A stretch of 12,668 nt of DNA, taken from Pseudomonadota bacterium (GTDB taxonomy: Bacteria; Pseudomonadota; Gammaproteobacteria; Burkholderiales; Burkholderiaceae_C). Positions 1-7,185 of the stretch are shown piece after piece; position 1 is the stretch's first letter, and every line of letters starts with the position of its first letter. A model generated the notes under the pieces. It was not told where the DNA came from. It worked only from the letters and a program-made list of their open reading frames with translations, and made no database searches. The translations under genes were made by a program, and so were the position numbers. The stretch spans positions 1-12,668 of the forward strand of contig JAEZZU010000244.1 of the NCBI GenBank assembly GCA_023418355.1, written 5' to 3'.

Positions 1-971
1 TTGGCATGGAAGCGGTGGCTCGCCAGTTTGCCAATGGGCAGAAGGTGCTGATTGTGCGCAATGGCTGGTTCAGCTACCGCTGGACGCAGATTTTTGACAC
101 CGGCAACTTTGGTCTGGGTGGCGGCGCTGTCGTCTGCAAGGCGCGCAAGCAAGGCACGGGCAGCCAGGATCCATGGGCACCTTGCCCGGCGGACGAAGTG
201 GCGGCCACCATCCGTGCCGAAAAGCCCAAGGTGGTGTTCGCTCCCCATGTAGAAACCGCCAGCGGCATCATCCTGCCGGACGACTACATCCGCACCATCA
301 GCGATGCCGCGCATGAAGTGGGCGCACTGCTGGTGCTGGACTGCGTGGCATCCGGTGCCATGTGGGTGGACATGGTCAAGACCGGCGTGGACGTGCTTAT
401 CTCTGCTCCGCAAAAGGGCTGGAGCAGCTCACCCTGCTGCGCCATGGTGATGCTCTCCGAGCGCGCACGCACGGCGATTGAAGACACGCAAAGCTCCAGC
501 TTCTCGTGCGATTTGAAGAAGTGGATGCAGATTGCCGAAGGCTACGAAAAAGGCCAGCACGCCTATCACACGACCATGCCCACCGATGCACTGGTGCGCC
601 TGCGCGATGTGATGCTGGAAACGCGTGCTTACGGCTTTGCCAGGGTGCGTGAAGAGCAGATGGAGCTGGGCCGCCAGGTGCGTGCGCTGCTGGAGTCGCG
701 AGGCTTTCCCAGTGTGGCGGCCGAAGGCTTCAAGGCGCCCGGCGTAGTGGTGAGCTACACCACGGATCCAGACATCCAGAATGGCAAGAAATTCCTCGCC
801 GCAGGCCTGCAAACTGCTTCTGGCGTTCCGCTGCAGTGCGATGAGGGAGCGGACTTTCAGACCTTCCGCATCGGCCTGTTTGGTCTGGAAAAATGGCACA
901 ACGTGGAGCGTACTGTCGGACACCTGCAAGCGGCGCTGGATGCCATGGGCATTGCTGCGGTAAAGGCATGA
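1..971 (+). CDS. Class-V PLP-dependent aminotransferase (5' truncated by window edge)
   Basis: Fold-type I PLP enzyme of the alanine/serine-glyoxylate aminotransferase group, expected to move an amino group between an amino acid and a 2-oxo acid in the cytoplasm. The reading frame is open to the left edge (first whole codon at base 3). The ATG at 6 is probably internal: GMEAVARQFANGQKVLI is the family's conserved GMEA helix, so perhaps 60-80 N-terminal residues are missing. Counting that Met as 1, visible landmarks are the HVETASG motif (81-87), the LDCVAS motif with the Asp expected to bind the pyridine nitrogen (D112), and SAPQKGWSS with the expected Schiff-base Lys (K137, codon 414-416). 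The C-terminal small domain is complete, ending with TGA at 969-971. The FKBP gene begins 41 bp downstream, so cotranscription is plausible. The family call is firm; the substrate is not known. Confidence 0.85.
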   Translation, partial: GMEAVARQFANGQKVLIVRNGWFSYRWTQIFDTGNFGLGGGAVVCKARKQGTGSQDPWAPCPADEVAATIRAEKPKVVFAPHVETASGIILPDDYIRTISDAAHEVGALLVLDCVASGAMWVDMVKTGVDVLISAPQKGWSSSPCCAMVMLSERARTAIEDTQSSSFSCDLKKWMQIAEGYEKGQHAYHTTMPTDALVRLRDVMLETRAYGFARVREEQMELGRQVRALLESRGFPSVAAEGFKAPGVVVSYTTDPDIQNGKKFLAAGLQTASGVPLQCDEGADFQTFRIGLFGLEKWHNVERTVGHLQAALDAMGIAAVKA

Positions 972-1012
972 TGGATGCTCTCGTGTACTCCTCTATGAAA
1001 AGAGCAAGTCGT

Positions 1013-1420
1013 ATGAAAAAACAACTTTTTGCGCTGGCTGCTGCCAGCCTGCTGGCGGTGGGTACAGCCCATGCAGCCCCAGAAACCACGCCCAGTGGCC
1101 TGATCTACGAAGTCATTACCGAAGGCACTGGCGCACAGCCCCAGGCCACGGACACCGTGCGTGTGCACTACCGTGGCTGGTTTCCTGAAAGCGGCAAGGA
1201 GTTCGACAGCTCCATCGCACGCGGTCAGCCCATTGACTTCCCCCTCAATGGCGTGATCCCCTGCTGGACCGAGGGCGTGCAGAAAATGAAGGTGGGCGGC
1301 AAGGCCAAGCTGACTTGCCCTCCCAACATCGCCTACGGCAGCCGTGGTGCAGGTGGTGTGATTCCACCGAATGCGACACTGAATTTTGAGGTGGAGTTGC
1401 TGGGGGTGAATGGCAAATAA
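1013..1420 (+). CDS. Periplasmic FKBP-type peptidyl-prolyl cis-trans isomerase
   Basis: A 135-residue secreted single-domain FKBP that should isomerise Xaa-Pro bonds and help proteins fold in the periplasm. Residues 1-21 form a signal peptide (MKKQ start, hydrophobic LFALAAASLLAVG, AHA cleavage site). The FKBP domain covers about 30-132, with the expected pocket residues: Y53 in VHYRGW, F64-D65, V81-I82, W85, Y108 in IAYGSRG and F125 near the C-terminus, plus IPPNATLNFEVELL. It lacks the dimerisation domain of Mip/FkpA, so it is the minimal form. Two cysteines, C84 (VIPCW) and C102 (LTCPP), lie in the periplasmic domain and could pair. I chose ATG 1013 because it gives a clean signal peptide and has a weak purine-rich stretch upstream. 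An in-frame ATG at 995 adds six residues and is possible. A strong terminator follows. Confidence 0.88.
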   Translation: MKKQLFALAAASLLAVGTAHAAPETTPSGLIYEVITEGTGAQPQATDTVRVHYRGWFPESGKEFDSSIARGQPIDFPLNGVIPCWTEGVQKMKVGGKAKLTCPPNIAYGSRGAGGVIPPNATLNFEVELLGVNGK

Positions 1421-1450
1421 GCCATTGCGTTGTGTTGCAAGCCGCAAATG

Positions 1451-1479
1451 AAAGAAGGAGGCCAAGAGCCTCCTTCTTT
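1451..1479. terminator. Bidirectional hairpin terminator between convergent genes
   Basis: A perfect 12-bp stem, AAAGAAGGAGGC (1451-1462) with GCCTCCTTCTTT (1468-1479), around a 5-base loop. It lies 30 bp after the FKBP stop and about 20 bp after the stop of the leftward TonB-dependent receptor. The A-rich/T-rich ends give each strand a T-containing 3' side, though no long uninterrupted T tract follows. Confidence 0.8.
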
Positions 1480-1498
1480 GATGGTGCATGGCCGAGTT

Positions 1499-3679
1499 TT
1501 AGAACTCGATATTCGCCTTCAGCCACAGAGTGCGGCCTTCGGGGGCAGAGCCCTTCACAGAGCGGCCGCCCATGTAGTAGTTGTTGTACCAAGTGTTGCC
1601 AATCTTCTGGTACTTGTTGAAGTCCTTGTCCAGCAGGTTGTAGATATTGGCGCTCAGGGTCACGTTTTTATTGACCTTGTAGTTCGCGCCCAGATGTACC
1701 AGGGTGTAGGCCTTGAGTTCGTTATTGAAGAGTTCGTAAGCCTTTAGATTATCTGGATCATTCGCTTTTGGCTTGGTATCGAAGCGACGGCTATGACCGC
1801 GGTATTCCACTCGGCTCCACACCGACCATTGCTGGCTGGGCTTCCAGTTCAGCGTCAGATTGGCAACGTGCTTGGCGGTATCGCTGAGCTTGCCAATGAC
1901 CTCGCCGTCCTGCAGTAGTTCGCTGTCCGTCCAGGTGTAGTTGGCAGCAATATCCCACTCGGGCGAGAACACATACTTGGTGCCCAGCTCAAAGCCCCAG
2001 GTCTTGGCGCGATCACGGTTTATGTAGAACGTGCCACCGGTTGAGCAGCCAGGAACGAGGCCTTCGCAGCTGTCGGTGGATATCTTGTTTTTGAGCTTGT
2101 TGTGGAAAGCCGTGATATTGCCGCTCCAGCCCTGCTGGTTGTTGAACAGCATGCCGATTTCGGTGCTGGTGCTTTCCTCGGGCTTCAGATTGGGGTTGCC
2201 ATAAGTCAGCGATTTGCCTTGTCTCGAAACCCCAGCGATGCCGTCAATGAGCTGATTCATGCTTGGTGCGCGGAAACCCTTGCTGATGCCGCCCTTGAAG
2301 GTAAAGACATCGGTGGCATTCCACACCAGGTAGGCACGGGGGGTCCAGTGGCCACCGAATTTGTCATGGTGGTCGTAGCGCAGGCCGCCAGTGGCGATCA
2401 GCGTGTCCGCGATGGACCACTCATCCTCGGCAAACACGGCCCAAGTGTTTTGCTTGAGGCGTGGCTCACCTTTGATTTGTGGAAGGCTGTCATCAGCCAC
2501 AGAATGTACGACCTGCGTGCCAGCAGTGAGCAGATGTCGCTCGCCAAGCGGGCTGGTCAGCTTGGAATCCCAGATAGTGCTGGTGGATTTGAGCTTGCGG
2601 TCTGAGCCTCCAATTACATAACGAATCGGATCGTTGTTTTCGAATGCATCTGTGGAGATGGTACGGCCTTTGGTTGTATTGCTTGTCCGACTCAGGCTGG
2701 TTTCAAAGTTGCCGACACTGAACTGCCCTTTGTAGCCAATGGCGATCTGTTCGCGGTCAAAGCGCAGGTAATCTTTGTAGCCATGGGCTTCAATGGATGG
2801 TGTTTCACAGTCTTTATCGCTTCGACCATCAACATTACCCAGTTCACAGTTACGGTTGTCGTATTCGGTGTGGGCCGTTTCGGCATCCAGCCAAAGCTCA
2901 TGTCCCGCAGCAGGTGAAAGTGTGAACTTGGCACCCAGGGTGTACTGGTCGCTCTTGGGCGGTGCGATGCCTTTGTAGCTGCTTGGGGTAACGCCATCGT
3001 GTGCAGCCATCTCCGATTTGTCGCGGTTGTAGTAATTGCCGCGAATGGCAATGCCCAGCTTGTCCTGCTGGATGGGGCCATTCAGATAGAAGCTGGTCTT
3101 TTGTGCAGCACCCTGGTGGCTGTGCTCAGGCAACGAGCCTTCGATTTGAACAGTGCCGCTCCATTCTTTGGCAATCTTGCGCGTAATGATGTTGATCACG
3201 CCGCCCATCGCGTCCGAGCCATACAGGGTAGACATGGGGCCGCGCACCACTTCAATGCGTTCAATGGCAGACAGCGGTGGAATCAGCGAAGTTTGGGACT
3301 GACCAAACCCATTGGGTGTGGTGTCGCCAGCAGCGCTGACGCGGCGGCCATCCACCAGGATCAGGGTGTAGTCGCTGGGCATGCCGCGGATGCTGATGTC
3401 AAAACCACCGGTCTTGCCGGTGCTGCCGCGCACATCAATGCCTTCTACGCCCTGCAGGGCATCAGCCAGATCACGGAAGTTCTTGGTTTCCAGTTCCTGA
3501 CGCGTGATGACCGAAATCGACGCTGGCGCATCTTTGATCTGTTGCTCAAAGCCGGAAGCGGAAACGACCACTTCAGACAGGGTCTGTGTGCTTTCCTGAG
3601 CGATGGCGGATACGCACGCAGCGGCAGCGAGTGCCAGCAGTGTGGGACGTGTGAACAGTGGGAGAGAGGTGGAGGGCAT
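1499..3679 (-). CDS. TonB-dependent outer-membrane receptor, IrgA/CirA-like (catecholate siderophore type)
   Basis: A 726-residue TonB-energised outer-membrane receptor, probably for a ferric catecholate siderophore. It starts at ATG 3679, giving a signal peptide (MPSTSLPLFTRPTLLALAAA..., likely cut after A27, SAIA|Q). A TonB-box-like SEVVVS lies at residues 35-40. The plug has the typical order: ASISVITRQELE, a SIRGMPSDYTLILVDGRR segment, then PPLSAIERIEVVRGPMSTLYGSDAMGG followed by VINIITRK. The remainder is the 22-strand barrel, with the TYGNPNLKPE and NIYNLLDKDF motifs and a terminal Phe (ANIEF), the Bam recognition residue. Two close cysteine pairs (NCELG...DCET and SCEGLVPGC) should sit in surface loops and may form disulfides. 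It is divergent from a related receptor at 4118, and a candidate Fur site lies upstream. The substrate is inferred from family resemblance only. Confidence 0.92.
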   Translation of the reverse strand: MPSTSLPLFTRPTLLALAAAACVSAIAQESTQTLSEVVVSASGFEQQIKDAPASISVITRQELETKNFRDLADALQGVEGIDVRGSTGKTGGFDISIRGMPSDYTLILVDGRRVSAAGDTTPNGFGQSQTSLIPPLSAIERIEVVRGPMSTLYGSDAMGGVINIITRKIAKEWSGTVQIEGSLPEHSHQGAAQKTSFYLNGPIQQDKLGIAIRGNYYNRDKSEMAAHDGVTPSSYKGIAPPKSDQYTLGAKFTLSPAAGHELWLDAETAHTEYDNRNCELGNVDGRSDKDCETPSIEAHGYKDYLRFDREQIAIGYKGQFSVGNFETSLSRTSNTTKGRTISTDAFENNDPIRYVIGGSDRKLKSTSTIWDSKLTSPLGERHLLTAGTQVVHSVADDSLPQIKGEPRLKQNTWAVFAEDEWSIADTLIATGGLRYDHHDKFGGHWTPRAYLVWNATDVFTFKGGISKGFRAPSMNQLIDGIAGVSRQGKSLTYGNPNLKPEESTSTEIGMLFNNQQGWSGNITAFHNKLKNKISTDSCEGLVPGCSTGGTFYINRDRAKTWGFELGTKYVFSPEWDIAANYTWTDSELLQDGEVIGKLSDTAKHVANLTLNWKPSQQWSVWSRVEYRGHSRRFDTKPKANDPDNLKAYELFNNELKAYTLVHLGANYKVNKNVTLSANIYNLLDKDFNKYQKIGNTWYNNYYMGGRSVKGSAPEGRTLWLKANIEF

Positions 3680-3797
3680 AGCAATTCCAGTCAATGTCTG
3701 GCATTGAAGAAACACAAGGGGGCGCTCATGCGAGCGTTTCTGGCTATGTCCTTGTTATGAATTCTTGTGTGGACTGAACTGCCGGAATTATGCAGTT

Positions 3798-3816
3798 GTT
3801 AATAAAAATACTTCTC
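3798..3816 (-). promoter_or_regulatory. Candidate Fur box for the leftward receptor gene
   Basis: Hand alignment to the E. coli 19-bp Fur consensus gives 13 of 19 matches. On the minus strand, a CATAAT (bases 3787-3792) could serve as a -10 element, and the site covers the spacer/-35 zone just upstream of it, as expected for a repressed promoter. It is about 120 bp from the receptor start. The match is moderate, so this is a candidate only. Confidence 0.4.
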
Positions 3817-3926
3817 AGTTGCGTAGTGTTTCTTGCAGATTTGTCGCTTGATCACAACAAATGACATGGCTGAGGATGGTGCAGAGACTCGCTGGAGGTT
3901 TGATTAGAAATGGCGAGTTATTTGTT

Positions 3927-3956
3927 GCAAACTATTGTTTGTAAACAATTATTTGC
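3927..3956. repeat. AT-rich nested dyad, possible operator
   Basis: The core is ATTGTTT-GT-AAACAAT (3934-3949), a 7-bp perfect inverted repeat. It sits inside an outer GCAAA (3927-3931) / TTTGC (3952-3956) pair and overlaps another CAAAC/GTTTG pair (3928-3932/3937-3941). It does not match Fur. A binding site for a dimeric regulator is possible, but no regulator gene is in the window to assign it to. Confidence 0.35.
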
Positions 3957-4071
3957 TATCAATTTGTTGTTTTTAAGGTGTCGGCTGCAGTGGGTATGGG
4001 ATGTGGCAGACGCGCGCATCAGCCACATCTGATGAGCCATCACGCGAAATGTCTGGATTGTCCAATGCAAT

Positions 4072-4090
4072 AATAATGAGATTGATTATC
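4072..4090 (+). promoter_or_regulatory. Fur box upstream of the rightward receptor gene
   Basis: AATAATGAGATTGATTATC matches the E. coli 19-bp Fur consensus at 15 of 19 positions by hand alignment, and ends 27 bp before the start codon. A TTGTCC at 4058-4063 and TATCAT/TATAGC at 4087-4097 are promoter-like but poorly spaced, so I do not fix the promoter. Iron-dependent repression by Fur is the expected role. Confidence 0.7.
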
Positions 4091-4117
4091 ATATAGCTTA
4101 ACAATTCAGAGCCAAGC

Positions 4118-6154
4118 ATGACTCCTTTGCGCATTTCGTACCCAACTTTTGCTGCTGCCATCATGGCTGGCGGTGTGTTTTCTTCGTTTGCGGCAGATCC
4201 GCTGGCGCAACCATCGCCAGAGCAGGTGCTGGGCACAACGGTGGTGACCGCTTCGGGGTTTGAGCAGACCGTGGAAGATGCGCCTGCATCCATCACGGTG
4301 ATTCCTCGGGAAGAGCTGGAAAAGCGTTCCTACCGCGATGTGACAGATGCCTTGCGTGATGTGCCCGGTGTGCTGGTCACTGGTGGTGGTAGCTCCAGCG
4401 ATATCAGCATTCGCGGCATGTCTGCCGGGTACACCATGATTCTGGTCGATGGTCGACGTCAGAATTCCCGTGAAACACGCCCCAATAGCGATGGTTCTGG
4501 CATCGAGCAAGGCTGGTTGCCTCCACTGAGTGCGATTGAGCGCATTGAGATCGTGCGCGGCCCCATGTCATCGCTGTATGGCTCGGATGCCATGGGCGGC
4601 GTGATCAACATCATTACGCGCAAAGTGCCGCAGCAGTGGGGTGGCAGCGTGCGGGCAGAGACCACACAGCAAGAAAACTCTGACGCAGGCGATATCTACC
4701 AGACCAGCTTTAATTTTGGTGGCCCTGTCAAGCATGAAGTGCTGGGTCTGCAAATCTATGGCCAAACATCGCGTCGCAACGAGGACAAGATTGTCGATGG
4801 CTTTAATAAGCAGAGCACGGAGTCTTTGAATCTGAAGCTGAATCTGGCAGCAGACAAGCAAAACAATTTTGACTTGCTGCTTGGAAGAACGATTCAGAAA
4901 CGTGAATCCAATCCTGGCAAGTCAATGGCTGTGGAATCTTGTGGAAAGAAAGGCTGCTCGCTCAATAAACCATCAGAGCAGCGCTATTACAAGAATGATT
5001 ACAGTTTAGGCCATCAAGGTAATTATGCCTGGGGCAAGACCAACACCTATATTCAGCGTGAGGAAACGGATAATCCTGTGCGCAATATGAATCTGGTGAA
5101 TACCGAGTTCAATAGCCAGGCCATATTGCCACTGGGAAGCTCCAATGTGACAACCGTAGGTGTCTACTACAGAAAAGAAAGCCTGGATGATAAAGGCAAT
5201 GAACTGGTGGGCAGCACACGCAATCACATTGATCGTTACCAATGGGCGCTGTATGCGGAAAATGAGTTTGCTGCGACGGACAGCTTTAGCTTGACGACGG
5301 GCCTGCGCATGAACCGCGACCAGAATTACGGAACGGAGTGGACACCACGTATCTATGGCGTCTGGAAGGCTGCAGAGCAGTGGACGGTCAAGGGCGGTGT
5401 CTCTACGGGCTTCAAGGCACCAGCACTGCGTGCTGCGGTCGCAGACTGGGGACAGATTACGGGCGGCGGCGGTGATGCTGCCATTATTCTGGGTAACCCG
5501 GATCTCAAGCCTGAGAAATCACTGAGTCAGGAAATTGGACTGGTGTTTGATAACAAACGCAACTTTATGTCCAGCGTGACCCTGTTTAATACCGATTTCC
5601 GGGACAAGATTTCTGAAGAGCGTATTTGTGAAGATACAGCTGGCGGTGGTTCCAGTATCTCGACGGGCAATTGCACAATTAACGGGAAGCAATATAAATT
5701 CATCAGTGAGCGCACGAATGTCGATAAGGCCAATATGCGCGGTATTGAATTGACCGCGACCTGGAATATTGTTCAGGATTTGCAGCTTGCGTCCAATTAC
5801 ACTTTCACCAAGTCTGAGCAAAAGAGCGGGAAATTTGCGGGCAGTCCGCTGAATAAGCTGCCCAAGCATATGTTCAATGCCACTTTGGACTGGAATGCCA
5901 GCTCCAGCACCAATGTCTGGAGTCGCGTGAACTTTCGCGGCAAGTCTTCGGACTATTTGAGCCGTACATCCATGGCGAATAATCAGACTCCATCGTTTAC
6001 GTTCGTAGATGTAGGTGTCAATTACAAGCTGAAAAAGGATGTCAAGCTGGGCTTCGGCGTCTACAACGTCTTCGACAAAAAAGTGGACAAAGAAACCTAC
6101 GAAGCACATTACGACGGTCGTCGCTATAACCTGAGCCTGACAGCCGCTTTCTGA
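4118..6154 (+). CDS. TonB-dependent outer-membrane receptor, IrgA/CirA-like (catecholate siderophore type)
   Basis: A 678-residue TonB-dependent receptor, probably for ferric catecholates such as enterobactin or its breakdown products. It has a signal peptide (cut near A25, SSFA|AD) and a TonB-box-like TTVVTA at residues 40-45. The plug reads ASITVIPREELEKR, DISIRGMSAGYTMILVDGRR, a SRETRPNSDGSGIEQGW segment that resembles Vibrio IrgA as I remember it, then PPLSAIERIEIVRGPMSSLYG and SDAMGGVINIITRK. The barrel has the GNPDLKPEKS and FGVYNVFDKKVD motifs and ends in Phe. Cysteines in CGKKGC and in a CEDTAGGGSSISTGNC stretch could form loop disulfides. The plug is strikingly like that of the divergent receptor. 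Parts of the barrel are AT-richer than neighbouring genes. Only a weak ribosome site (CAGAG) precedes the ATG. A binding-protein gene follows after 46 bp. Confidence 0.92.
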   Translation: MTPLRISYPTFAAAIMAGGVFSSFAADPLAQPSPEQVLGTTVVTASGFEQTVEDAPASITVIPREELEKRSYRDVTDALRDVPGVLVTGGGSSSDISIRGMSAGYTMILVDGRRQNSRETRPNSDGSGIEQGWLPPLSAIERIEIVRGPMSSLYGSDAMGGVINIITRKVPQQWGGSVRAETTQQENSDAGDIYQTSFNFGGPVKHEVLGLQIYGQTSRRNEDKIVDGFNKQSTESLNLKLNLAADKQNNFDLLLGRTIQKRESNPGKSMAVESCGKKGCSLNKPSEQRYYKNDYSLGHQGNYAWGKTNTYIQREETDNPVRNMNLVNTEFNSQAILPLGSSNVTTVGVYYRKESLDDKGNELVGSTRNHIDRYQWALYAENEFAATDSFSLTTGLRMNRDQNYGTEWTPRIYGVWKAAEQWTVKGGVSTGFKAPALRAAVADWGQITGGGGDAAIILGNPDLKPEKSLSQEIGLVFDNKRNFMSSVTLFNTDFRDKISEERICEDTAGGGSSISTGNCTINGKQYKFISERTNVDKANMRGIELTATWNIVQDLQLASNYTFTKSEQKSGKFAGSPLNKLPKHMFNATLDWNASSSTNVWSRVNFRGKSSDYLSRTSMANNQTPSFTFVDVGVNYKLKKDVKLGFGVYNVFDKKVDKETYEAHYDGRRYNLSLTAAF

Positions 6155-6164
6155 TAGATCCTCC

Positions 6165-6200
6165 TGTCTCTGATGCCTGTGGCATCAGGGACAAATTTTT
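6165..6200 (+). terminator. Hairpin plus T5 that overlaps the next gene's ribosome-binding site
   Basis: The arms 6165-6177 and 6181-6193 form a 13-bp stem with one G-T(U) position and a TGT loop. Two A residues and TTTTT (6196-6200) follow, directly before the ATG at 6201. It has the form of an intrinsic terminator, but it also contains the only visible Shine-Dalgarno sequence (AGGGA, 6187-6191) of the binding-protein gene. It may end most receptor transcripts, limit translation of the downstream gene, or both. Confidence 0.6.
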
Positions 6201-7154
6201 ATGAACACCATGAAAACTTATTTGACTTTGACCGCCTTGGCGCTTGCATCCAGCATCAGTCTGGGTGCTATGGCTGCAAGCTCTCACGCTCCACAGGCCG
6301 CTTCCACGCAGGCCGCCCATTCCGCTGCCGCACCCCAGCGCGTCGTGGTCTATGACCTTGCCACGCTCGACACCATGCAGGCGCTGGGCATTCCCGTTGC
6401 AGGTGTGCCCAAGGCGCAGTTTCCTGAATACATGGCAGGTTACGGCGATGCCAGATACACGGTGGCAGGCTCTTTGTTTCAGCCTGACTACGATGCGCTG
6501 AGCCAGATCAAGCCTGACTTGATCATTGTGGGTGGCCGTTCTGCCGCGAAAAAAGACGTGCTGAACAAGATCGCGCCTACGCTGGACTTCAGCGTCAAGC
6601 CCGCCACCATGCTGCAGGATATTGAGCGCAATATCACGCAGATTGCCGATCTGTACGGCAAGCAGGAGCAGGGCAAGGCACTGGTTGCCAAGATCAAGGC
6701 TGAAGTGGCGGAGCTGAACCAGCTGGCAGGCAAAGCACAGCCCGGTGTGCTGCTGATGGCGATCAACGAACGCATCATGCCCCAGGCACCCGGTGCACGC
6801 TTTGGCTTCCTGTTTGATGTGTTCGGTGCCAAGTCCCAGCTTACTGCCAAGGACATTCCTGCACGCGGTGGCCCCGCTTTCACGTTTGACGATCTGGCCA
6901 AGCTGCAGCCCGAGTGGATTTATGTGATTGATCGCAACACCGGTGTGGGCTCGGCGGCCGGTGGCGGCGAGATCATTCCTTCGACCAAGGTGTTTGACAA
7001 CGACAAGGTCAAGGCTACGCCTGCTGGGCAGAAAGGCCAGATCGTGTTCCTGGACCCCAAGGGCTGGTACCTGATGGGCAGCACAGGCCCTACAGCCTTG
7101 CTGAACAATGTGCAGCAGCTCAAGCAGGCCTATCGTGCCGCGGGCATCCAGTAA
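6201..7154 (+). CDS. Periplasmic ferri-siderophore-binding protein, CeuE/VctP/FatB-like
   Basis: A 317-residue class III substrate-binding protein that should carry a ferric siderophore from the outer-membrane receptor to an inner-membrane ABC importer. The signal peptide is cut near A25 (GAMA|AS; no lipobox Cys), followed by an Ala/Ser/Gln/His linker to about residue 45. The first lobe starts with RVVVYDLATLDTMQALGI, with KPDLIIVGGRS at 105-114; the second lobe has GARFGFLFDVFGAK (198-211), IYVIDRN (240-246) and FLDPKGWYLMG (283-293). R113, R200, R245 and Y290 line up with siderophore- and iron-contacting residues of Campylobacter CeuE as I remember it, but the CeuE iron-ligand His position appears to be Arg (R222). 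The AGGGA ribosome site at 6187-6191 favours ATG 6201 over 6210. No permease or ATPase partner lies in the window. Confidence 0.88.
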   Translation: MNTMKTYLTLTALALASSISLGAMAASSHAPQAASTQAAHSAAAPQRVVVYDLATLDTMQALGIPVAGVPKAQFPEYMAGYGDARYTVAGSLFQPDYDALSQIKPDLIIVGGRSAAKKDVLNKIAPTLDFSVKPATMLQDIERNITQIADLYGKQEQGKALVAKIKAEVAELNQLAGKAQPGVLLMAINERIMPQAPGARFGFLFDVFGAKSQLTAKDIPARGGPAFTFDDLAKLQPEWIYVIDRNTGVGSAAGGGEIIPSTKVFDNDKVKATPAGQKGQIVFLDPKGWYLMGSTGPTALLNNVQQLKQAYRAAGIQ

Positions 7155-7173
7155 TGCTGTAAAAAACAGAGCT

Positions 7174-7185
7174 ATCAGCGCTGAT
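7174..7185. repeat. Small palindrome in a repeat-like intergenic stretch
   Basis: ATCAGCGCTGAT is a perfect 12-bp palindrome, preceded by AGCT. The surrounding 7160-7215 (CAGAGCTATCAGCGCTGAT..., ...TATTGCTTGAAAAG) resembles the AGCTATCAGCGCT...GCTTGAAA sequences that I recall scattered between genes in Comamonadaceae. The family assignment is from memory. Confidence 0.35.

Larger units (their letters stand above)
3680..4117. other. 438-bp divergent control region between the two receptor genes
   Basis: No credible gene is seen here. The stretch holds a weak Fur-like site at 3798-3816 near the leftward gene, an AT-rich dyad region at about 3921-3956, and a good Fur-like site at 4072-4090 close to the rightward gene. 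The middle (3841-3900 and 3975-4060) shows nothing I can assign. It is longer than two simple promoters need, leaving room for a further regulator site. Confidence 0.6.

Noticed and set aside
893..1012. Upstream in-frame starts for the FKBP gene at 893 and 995
   Set aside because: The 893 start overlaps the aminotransferase gene and puts a non-coding stretch before the signal peptide; 995 lacks a ribosome site.
3610..3630. Cys at residue 22 of the leftward receptor as a lipoprotein site
   Set aside because: The preceding residues are AAA rather than a lipobox with Leu at -3, and the protein is a TonB-dependent barrel with a usual Ala-X-Ala signal cleavage.
3680..3715. Longer GTG start for the leftward receptor
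   Set aside because: It adds 12 residues ahead of a good signal peptide and has no ribosome site; ATG 3679 fits better.
2999..3760. Plus-strand 253-codon frame opposite the leftward receptor
   Set aside because: Antisense of the conserved plug-coding region, with no family resemblance.
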